11,091 bases of DNA from JANNAT01 sp031422555. GTDB taxonomy: Bacteria; Pseudomonadota; Alphaproteobacteria; Rhodobacterales; Rhodobacteraceae. The notes beneath the pieces were generated by a model, which searched no databases, had not been told where the DNA came from, and saw only the letters and a list, made by a program, of their open reading frames with translations. The stretch spans positions 1 to 11,091 of the forward strand of contig JANPLZ010000006.1 of assembly GCA_031422555.1 (NCBI GenBank). Reading direction: 5' to 3'. This document shows, one piece after another, positions 6,964-11,091 of the stretch. Each line of letters opens with the position of its first letter. The first letter of the stretch is position 1. Position numbers and translations under genes: made by a program.

Positions 6964-8466
6964 TCAGGCATTCAGATTGGCCTCCAGCTTGGCCAAAGTG
7001 GCACCATACAGTGCCTGCGCCACATCGTCGGGGTAGCTGTCATACAGATCCATCGTCGAGCCCCAGATCTGGCGCGCATAGATCGGGCCGGGGCCGGAAT
7101 AATGTTCACCAAGATAGTGTTCGGGGATGAAATAATGCGATGGAAAGATCGCAAGCTGCGGTTTGAAGTTGGAAATGGCGCTTTTCAAGAACCGGTTGCC
7201 AACCGATTTCCACGGGTCTTTCAACGTCTCGGGTTTTTGATTTTCCCGCAAGTTTTCAACGATGTGGTGCAAAAACGGCTGCCCCGGACTGGCGGCCAGA
7301 AACGGGCTGATATAGCCCGGCATTTCTTTTTCGTTTTCAAACACCGAGTAAAGCCCCGGGGCCGCAAACAACTCGTCCACCCGGCGCAGACAGATCGAAT
7401 CCGCCTCGGGCAAAAATCCGCCGTGTTCGTGCAAGATCTCATAGCGCATCAGGTCCGACACGCCGGCAAACTTGCGCTGGCGGAAATACTGGTTGATCAG
7501 CGCCTGATTGCGCCACATCCGGCTGGTCAGATAGTCGTTGTCATAGACCACATGTTGCCAATCGGGGTGGTGATCATACCACGACTGCATCCATTTCATC
7601 GGGGCGGGCCGATCTCCGATCCAGATATGGCCCAGCACGCGCGGAATGCCGACATCCGACGGGGCGGTTGCAACCACCGGCGGGGCTTGGGGCAGGTTCA
7701 GCACCGGCACTGCCATCAGTTTCAGCACATCGCCCAACGGCACCTGCAACAGATCAGGCCGCATGCCGACCAGATCATCGCCCAGCCGGAACACGGTGAA
7801 CCCACCGCGGGCGATGGCCTGCACATAGTCGCGCTCTTGGCCCAGATTCAGCCCGTTGCATTCGACAATCACCAGACTTAGGCCAAGGGCCGCCAGATCG
7901 GCGCTGTTCAGCACCGGAATTTCGTGGCCTTCGACATCAACCACCAGAACATCGGCTTGGGCAACGCCTTGCTCTGCCAGCAAGTGATCCAGCCTTATCA
8001 GGCTGATTTCAACCGACGCGATATCGCCTGCATCGGGGGTAATACCGCGCTGGCTGGCGCCGACGCCCAGCGCCTCTTGCATGCGGTCTTGCGACAGCGA
8101 CGCGCAGCCGCGCAGCCAATCGGGATAGCGGGCGCGGGCGGTCTCGTTCATATGGTAAAGCCGCATCACCCCGGGCGCATCCGAGATGCCGCGGTTGATC
8201 GGGCGCACGCGGTCATTGCCGTGGTGCAACCGGGACAAATCCTTGAAATAGACCGGATGCGGCTCGATCAGAACGCCGCTCCAGCCGTGATCGCGAAACA
8301 TCCGGTAAAGCGGGTCCACCATCTTGCCGTCATTGGCCCCAACCTGCACTGCCATCACCTTGCCACCCCGGGCGCGGTTGACCGCATCCATCAGCACCGA
8401 CAAGAAGAATTCGCGCGCCCGTTCGCGTGCGCGCTGTTCGCGCTTTTCCGTTGCCCGCTGTCCCAT
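6964..8466 (-). CDS. FkbM-family methyltransferase fused to a GT32-like (DXD sugar-binding) glycosyltransferase
   Basis: The 500-residue protein has two domains. Residues ~36-235 are an FkbM-type SAM-dependent methyltransferase: MAVQVGANDGKMVDPL (SAM loop), VLIEPHPVYF, LVVDVEGHEIPVL and VIVECNG. Residues ~273-500 resemble the capsular/OCH1-type glycosyltransferases that contain the sugar-binding DXD region: IPRVLGHIWIG, WQHVVYDNDYL, FAGVSDLMRYEILHEHGG, then EAD (354-356) where DXD is expected. FkbM enzymes O-methylate sugars or other hydroxyls, so a combined transfer-and-methylation role in surface glycan synthesis is plausible, though inferred. The start is the ATG at 8466: GGGGGTG lies five bases upstream, the ATG overlaps a preceding TGA, and the charged N terminus QRATEKREQRARERAR follows. 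The longer frame to 8526 lacks support. The methyltransferase half is a paralogue of the gene at 9244-10035. It occupies the position just upstream of soxD. Confidence 0.9.
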   Translation of the reverse strand: MGQRATEKREQRARERAREFFLSVLMDAVNRARGGKVMAVQVGANDGKMVDPLYRMFRDHGWSGVLIEPHPVYFKDLSRLHHGNDRVRPINRGISDAPGVMRLYHMNETARARYPDWLRGCASLSQDRMQEALGVGASQRGITPDAGDIASVEISLIRLDHLLAEQGVAQADVLVVDVEGHEIPVLNSADLAALGLSLVIVECNGLNLGQERDYVQAIARGGFTVFRLGDDLVGMRPDLLQVPLGDVLKLMAVPVLNLPQAPPVVATAPSDVGIPRVLGHIWIGDRPAPMKWMQSWYDHHPDWQHVVYDNDYLTSRMWRNQALINQYFRQRKFAGVSDLMRYEILHEHGGFLPEADSICLRRVDELFAAPGLYSVFENEKEMPGYISPFLAASPGQPFLHHIVENLRENQKPETLKDPWKSVGNRFLKSAISNFKPQLAIFPSHYFIPEHYLGEHYSGPGPIYARQIWGSTMDLYDSYPDDVAQALYGATLAKLEANLNA

Positions 8467-8600
8467 CACTGCACCCCCGCGGGTTTTGACGTAGCAGGCG
8501 CAGGCAGAATTGGTTGTGCGGCGCAAATCATGCGCAGTTTGAACGCCACGACCATGGGAATCGCGCGCGCGGCACCGCTAGGGGGTGTCAGGATCAGCAT
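8466..8600 (-). other. 44-codon ORF overlapping the fusion gene start; possible worn soxD/soxB remnant
   Basis: A small frame runs from the ATG at 8600 to a TGA that overlaps the fusion gene's ATG by one base. It begins MLIL, and ATGCTGATCCT matches the first 11 bases of soxD. It ends AGVQ*, with GCGGGGGTG...TGATGG close to the soxB end (AGVAH*). The middle (TPPSGAARAIPMVVAFKLRM and onward) resembles nothing I know. I see no convincing ribosome binding site. It could be a leader that couples translation to the fusion gene, an eroded copy of the soxD'-soxB'' chimera seen at 10035-10214, or chance. Confidence 0.25.
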
Positions 8601-8619
8601 GGCGCTACCGCCGACAGGC

Positions 8620-8647
8620 AAAAGGCGGACACCCGAAAGTGCCCGCC
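8620..8647 (-). terminator. Intrinsic terminator after the one-pass membrane protein gene
   Basis: On the minus strand GGCGGGCAC and GTGTCCGCC form a nine-pair stem (one G-T wobble) with a TTTCGG-type loop, followed directly by TTTT (8623-8620). It lies about 30 bases after the stop codon at 8679. It falls within the stretch separating soxB from soxDAG, so it should reduce read-through from the soxB side. Confidence 0.75.
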
Positions 8648-8678
8648 AGTCAGGTCAGATCCGCCCGCCGCAAGCAGG

Positions 8679-9107
8679 TCAGGGGTTGGCAGGGGCCGCA
8701 GGTTCAGGTGTGGCGGCCTCGGCTGGGGGGACGACCGGGTCAACAACTTCGGGTGCGGGCGCAGGTTCGGGCGCTGGTTCAGCGGCTGGGGCTGGCACCG
8801 GGTCGGCAGGGGCCGCACTTTCGGCAGGGGCCACAGTGTTTTCAATGGTGACGTTCGGTGCAGCGTCGCTTGCGCCAATCGCATCGCGGTTGCTGAAAAT
8901 CGCCGCGGCAATGATGGCCACAACGACAAACACCGCTGCCACAAGAATACCCGAGCCAAAGCCGGTTTCGCGCGGGGCGTTGAATGCCGCAGAGGGGGCA
9001 GCAGAGGGGGCAGCAGGTGGGGCAACTTCGACGCGCACATCGGCGCGGTATGGACCGGTCGCGGCGACATAGGGCTTCGGTGACGGTGGCGTATACTGGT
9101 CAGACAT
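8679..9107 (-). CDS. One-pass membrane protein with Ala/Pro/Glu-rich tail, unknown function
   Basis: No enzyme family is recognisable in this 142-residue protein. Residues 1-50 are polar and Pro/Ala-rich (MSDQYTPPSPKPYVAATG, then APPAAPSAAPSAAF). Residues 53-71 (GILVAAVFVVVAIIAAAIF) form one clear transmembrane helix, followed by SNRD. From about residue 90 the protein is an Ala/Pro/Glu repeat region (PAPAAEPAPEPAPAPE), the kind of extended spacer used to cross the periplasm or cell wall. The ATG at 9107 is preceded by AGGAG at a good distance. An intrinsic terminator follows. It stands between the two FkbM-domain genes, so a role in the same pathway is possible but unproven; it could equally be an unrelated membrane protein. 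Confidence 0.75.
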   Translation of the reverse strand: MSDQYTPPSPKPYVAATGPYRADVRVEVAPPAAPSAAPSAAFNAPRETGFGSGILVAAVFVVVAIIAAAIFSNRDAIGASDAAPNVTIENTVAPAESAAPADPVPAPAAEPAPEPAPAPEVVDPVVPPAEAATPEPAAPANP

Positions 9108-9243
9108 CTGGATGTCTCCTGTTGAGGACAGAACACCCAGTAAACGTCAGGCCAAGGTTTATGGTTCCCACTGACTGCGCAAACGAAGGCCTTGGCCGGG
9201 TCAGGCGGGGCGCAAGTATGGCGCGCAGTGCGTGTCAGGCTAT

Positions 9244-10035
9244 TCATGTTCTGACCGCTCTTTCATCGGTTCCAAGATGCGGCACCCCCGCCGACCGGAA
9301 CTGTGCGGCCAGATCAATCGACAACCGCAACGGATCAAAGGCGCACAAATCATCCCCCAGTAAAAACACCGTCAAACCGGCCGCGTTCAACGCAGCCACA
9401 TAGTCTGGCATCTGGCTTTTGTTGCTGCCGTTGCATTCCACCAGCATACCGCGCAAGCGCAGACTGCGCAGATCGACGCTGGCCATCACCGCCAACTCGT
9501 GGCCTTCGACATCAATCACGATCAAGTCGGCCTGCGAAATGCCACGCTGCGCCAAAACACTGTCCAGCCGCTGCATTGGCACATCGGTGCACACCACCAT
9601 GCTGTCGTCAAACGCGCGTCCACCTTTGCGGCAGGCCAGCCTGACTTGGCGCACCACCCGTTTGCGGTAGACCGATGCAGACCCGTGAACCCAGCGGGGA
9701 AACGCGTCCATCAAGGCGTTGTCGAGATGATACAGCGGCAAGACGCCATCGACATCCGATATCCCGGCCTGCAGCAGCTGAAAATCGGTGCGGCGGCGAT
9801 AGCGTTCGTGCAACGCGGCGAAATAGGCCGGATGCGGCTCTATCAACAGCCCGCGCCATGCGTTGCGCTTGGCAACCGAGAATACCGGATCGGCCATGCG
9901 CCCGTCATTCGCGCCAACCTGAACCACAAACGCCGCACCACCGGTGGCTTGGTTGATCGCCGCCATAAAACTGTCCCGCGCCTGTCGGATCGGATCAGCA
10001 AGCGCGGGTTCTGCGGTTTCGATGTTTTCCGCCAT
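9244..10035 (-). CDS. FkbM-family SAM-dependent methyltransferase
   Basis: The 263-residue protein is a single FkbM-type methyltransferase domain. Visible motifs are FVVQVGANDGRMADPV (residues 36-51, SAM loop), LLIEPHPAYFAAL (63-75, acidic motif II), ADLIVIDVEGHELAVM (169-184) and MLVECNGSNKSQMPDY (197-212). These enzymes methylate hydroxyl groups on sugars, macrolides and similar acceptors; the acceptor here is unknown. The ATG at 10035 shares one base with the stop of the soxD'/soxB'' remnant (TGATG) and has GGGGGTGG seven bases upstream inside the duplicated soxB tail, so its translation signals come from soxB sequence. A TTG one codon further upstream is possible but less likely. Side by side, it parallels the N-terminal half of the fusion protein at 6964-8466 throughout (QVGANDG, IEPHP, GISD, DVEGHE, VECNG, LGDDL), so the two are paralogues. 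Confidence 0.93.
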   Translation of the reverse strand: MAENIETAEPALADPIRQARDSFMAAINQATGGAAFVVQVGANDGRMADPVFSVAKRNAWRGLLIEPHPAYFAALHERYRRRTDFQLLQAGISDVDGVLPLYHLDNALMDAFPRWVHGSASVYRKRVVRQVRLACRKGGRAFDDSMVVCTDVPMQRLDSVLAQRGISQADLIVIDVEGHELAVMASVDLRSLRLRGMLVECNGSNKSQMPDYVAALNAAGLTVFLLGDDLCAFDPLRLSIDLAAQFRSAGVPHLGTDERAVRT

Positions 10036-10112
10036 CAATGCGCCACCCCCGCCGCGACCGACTCGTCGATGAAGCGGCCTTCGCGGAACCGCTCGATGCC
10101 AAAGGCCTGTGC
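10032..10112 (-). repeat. Duplicated soxB 3' end, copy 2 (81 bp)
   Basis: This stretch matches 10905-10985 at 80 of 81 bases, in direct orientation, 873 bases away. It covers the last ~26 codons of soxB, its TGA and the first four bases (ATGG) of the next gene. Identity breaks immediately after ATGG on one side; on the other side the codons for LAQ are still recognisable but carry several differences. Confidence 0.97.
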
Positions 10113-10214
10113 AAGCGCGCGCGAGCCGTAAAGTTTCAGATGCGCCGAAGAGCTTGGGTGAAGCTCGGTTTCATCGGCGCGAATGCCGCAATTGCGGTAG
10201 TTTACGGTTAGCAT
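10035..10214 (-). pseudogene. Chimeric remnant: soxD 5' end fused to soxB 3' end
   Basis: The frame has 59 codons. The first ~31 residues (MLTVNYRNCGIRADETELHP, then AHLKLYG) match the start of SoxD at 18 of 31 positions, while the remainder (LAQAFGIERFREGRFIDESV...GVAH) is the exact C terminus of SoxB. SoxD's first zinc ligand Cys6 is Tyr here, and the His/Cys ligands at 58/62 are missing, so it cannot be a working delta subunit. It starts one base after the stop of the low-GC gene upstream, with GGAAG seven bases before the ATG, and ends in a TGATG overlap with the FkbM gene. It may therefore still be translated and serve to couple the FkbM gene. It looks like the scar of a duplication or insertion at the soxB/soxD junction. 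Confidence 0.85.
10043..10050 (-). promoter_or_regulatory. Ribosome binding site carried by the duplicated soxB tail
   Basis: GGGGGTGG, coding for part of the Ala-Gly-Val-Ala end of SoxB, lies seven bases before the ATG of the FkbM gene (10035). The same octamer at 10916-10923 precedes the ATG of the low-GC gene (10908) by the same distance. A similar GGGGGTG at 8472-8478 precedes the fusion gene. Confidence 0.55.
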
Positions 10215-10215
10215 G

Positions 10216-10908
10216 TCAAAACTTCCACTCAATCTTCACGGACGGAAAATCAGCTCCAAAGTGCGCTTGCGCAGCCTCTAAGAATTCCTGTGAAATCCGC
10301 TTCGCCTCGACACAGTCCCGTTCAAGATACTCGACCATATGACCAATTAAGTTGTTCATTGCAGCACCTTTAAGATTCGCGAACTTCCCGTCATTTCCAA
10401 TAAGTTCAAAAGCAACTCTTGTTCCTTCAACATGTTCAATAGTTGAGGCTTTGCCCTCCATGAAGGTTTGAAACTCCGACTTCATCTTGTTGAATTGTTC
10501 TAAAACTGCTTCAATATTGAGTGCGCGTCGGTAAATTAAATCGATCTCGGAAATGACTTGCGATAGTTTTCCTTCAACCAAAAAGTACATCTCTTCAGTA
10601 CTTAGAGGTTCAAGGCCTTCTTTGGCGCTAACCATCGGAAGTAATTTTATATAGGGATCAGCATCGCCAAGACCATTATCGTGAGCATCTTTGAAGGCAT
10701 TGACGATGTGCAACTGCGTGTTTGTAAGATAGTTTGTGATCTGAACAAGTTTTTTAAAGCCGCGAAAGGCAAGAAACGCGTTTGTCTTTTTCTCACGCGC
10801 GACTGCCTTTTTTCCGTCCGTCCACGATGTAAAACCAAACACTGCAATCGAAGTGCATATTGATACGCCAGCACCAACAATTGTGGATATAAATGCTGGC
10901 CAATCCAT
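10216..10908 (-). CDS. Low-GC gene of unknown function, one N-terminal membrane segment
   Basis: I do not recognise a family for this 230-residue protein. Residues ~5-28 (AFISTIVGAGVSICTSIAVFGF) form one transmembrane helix, followed by a Lys/Arg-rich stretch (DGKKAVAREKKTNAF) that predicts a cytoplasmic remainder. The rest looks largely helical and charged (SQVISEIDLIYRRALNIEAVLEQF region, EYLERDCVEAKRISQEFLEAAQ), possibly coiled-coil. The start is the ATG at 10908, which shares one base with the soxB stop. The TGA at 10216 lies one base before the ATG of the soxD'/soxB'' remnant, so the gene fits exactly between soxB and soxD sequence. Base composition is clearly foreign: hand counts of 60-base lines give 22/60 G+C (10381-10440) and 23/60 (10501-10560), against 37/60 for a line in the neighbouring FkbM gene (9841-9900). 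It is a likely horizontally acquired cargo gene; defence or phage-related roles are possible, but no motif supports them. Confidence 0.75.
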   Translation of the reverse strand: MDWPAFISTIVGAGVSICTSIAVFGFTSWTDGKKAVAREKKTNAFLAFRGFKKLVQITNYLTNTQLHIVNAFKDAHDNGLGDADPYIKLLPMVSAKEGLEPLSTEEMYFLVEGKLSQVISEIDLIYRRALNIEAVLEQFNKMKSEFQTFMEGKASTIEHVEGTRVAFELIGNDGKFANLKGAAMNNLIGHMVEYLERDCVEAKRISQEFLEAAQAHFGADFPSVKIEWKF

Positions 10909-10985
10909 CAATGCGCCACCCCCGCCGCGACCGACTCGTCGATGAAGCGGCCTTCGCGGAACCGCTCGATGCCAAAGGCTTGTGC
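10905..10985 (-). repeat. Duplicated soxB 3' end, copy 1 (within soxB)
   Basis: This is the copy inside soxB itself, paired with 10032-10112. The only difference over 81 bases is T at 10980 against C at 10107. The two direct copies frame an 873-base unit holding the low-GC gene and the soxD 5' fragment. Confidence 0.97.
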
Positions 10986-11091
10986 CAAGGGCCCCGGCGT
11001 GCCTTTGGCCATCAACTCGGCCATCGCCCAGCCCGAGCCGGGGATCGCCTTGAACCCGCCGGTGCCCCAGCCGCAGTTGATGAAACAATTG
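10908..11091 (-). CDS. soxB: Sarcosine oxidase, beta subunit, C-terminal 60 residues (runs off right edge)
   Basis: The visible part reads CFINCGWGTGGFKAIPGSGW, then the tail AMAELMAKGTPGP and LAQAFGIERFREGRFIDES...GVAH. The CGWGTGGFKAIPGSG block is the conserved C-terminal flavin-domain region of SoxB, the beta subunit that carries the covalent flavin and oxidises sarcosine. The rest, including the dinucleotide motif and the flavin-attachment site, is outside the window, so integrity cannot be judged. The TGA overlaps the ATG of a low-GC gene by one base rather than leading into soxD as in ordinary sarcosine oxidase operons. Its last 26 codons are duplicated at 10035-10112. Confidence 0.93.
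   Translation of the reverse strand, partial: NCFINCGWGTGGFKAIPGSGWAMAELMAKGTPGPLAQAFGIERFREGRFIDESVAAGVAH

Noticed and set aside
3407..7881. Very long plus-strand open frames opposite soxA, soxD and the fusion gene (e.g. 3407-4870, 5276-6667, 6541-7881)
   Set aside because: They lie antisense to clearly recognised genes, show no family motifs and have the Arg/His/Pro-rich composition typical of antisense frames in high-GC DNA.
9108..9243. Possible promoter before the one-pass membrane protein (TTGCGC ... ATAAAC)
   Set aside because: Spacing between the candidate boxes is only 14-16 bases and the -10 match is weak; nothing else in this 136-base gap stood out.
10036..10038. TTG start one codon upstream of the FkbM ATG
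   Set aside because: The ATG at 10035 has better spacing from GGGGGTGG and mirrors the arrangement at 10908; the TTG adds only one residue.
6907..10907. Classical mobile element (insertion sequence, integron or prophage) as the source of the insertion
   Set aside because: No transposase, integrase, attC-like site, tRNA target or terminal inverted repeat was found; the only boundaries are duplicated soxB/soxD fragments and the 12-bp repeat.

Overview
The window looks like chromosomal DNA of a high-GC alphaproteobacterium, most likely a Rhodobacteraceae (Roseobacter-type) species. The clues are a heterotetrameric sarcosine oxidase operon in soxB-D-A-G order, an Fe-type superoxide dismutase, a LOG/TIGR00730 protein, and an Ala/Pro-rich membrane-anchored protein resembling the LysM proteins common in that family. 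This is judged from protein sequence and gene order only; no search was run.

Layout from left to right. Positions 1-1132 (minus) hold the N-terminal part of the LysM-type protein, which runs off the left edge. A ~105 bp divergent intergenic region separates it from a LOG-family phosphoribohydrolase (1238-1798, plus). That gene converges on sodB (1864-2463, minus), and the two share a strong bidirectional terminator at 1809-1844. sodB has its own well-formed promoter. A small, probably exported protein of unknown function (2548-2919, minus) follows upstream. Then come soxG, soxA and soxD (3037-6906, minus), tightly overlapped as in a normal sarcosine oxidase operon. The last 60 codons of soxB sit at the right edge (10908-11090).

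The unusual part is what lies between soxB and soxD. These genes are normally adjacent, but here about 4 kb separates them. Reading in the direction of transcription, the order is: soxB end; a low-GC gene of unknown function with one N-terminal membrane segment (10216-10908); a 59-codon chimeric remnant that starts as soxD and finishes as soxB (10035-10214); an FkbM-type methyltransferase (9244-10035); a one-pass Ala/Pro-rich membrane protein (8679-9107); an intrinsic terminator (8620-8647); a 500-residue FkbM methyltransferase/GT32-like glycosyltransferase fusion (6964-8466); a 12-bp tandem repeat (6921-6963); and then the real soxD. An 81-bp direct repeat (80/81 identical) of the soxB 3' end brackets the low-GC gene and the soxD fragment. 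Each copy carries a Shine-Dalgarno-like GGGGGTGG and a TGATG stop/start overlap, so each feeds translation straight into a different downstream gene.

Function. SoxBDAG together oxidise sarcosine to glycine, H2O2 and 5,10-methylene-tetrahydrofolate. The inserted FkbM and glycosyltransferase genes suggest modification of a surface glycan or another secondary substrate, unrelated to sarcosine. My reading is that the soxB/soxD junction is a repeatedly used insertion site where cargo genes are placed seamlessly at the soxB stop codon. This is inference from the repeats, the chimeric remnant and the base-composition shift; no transposase, integrase or inverted repeat was seen.
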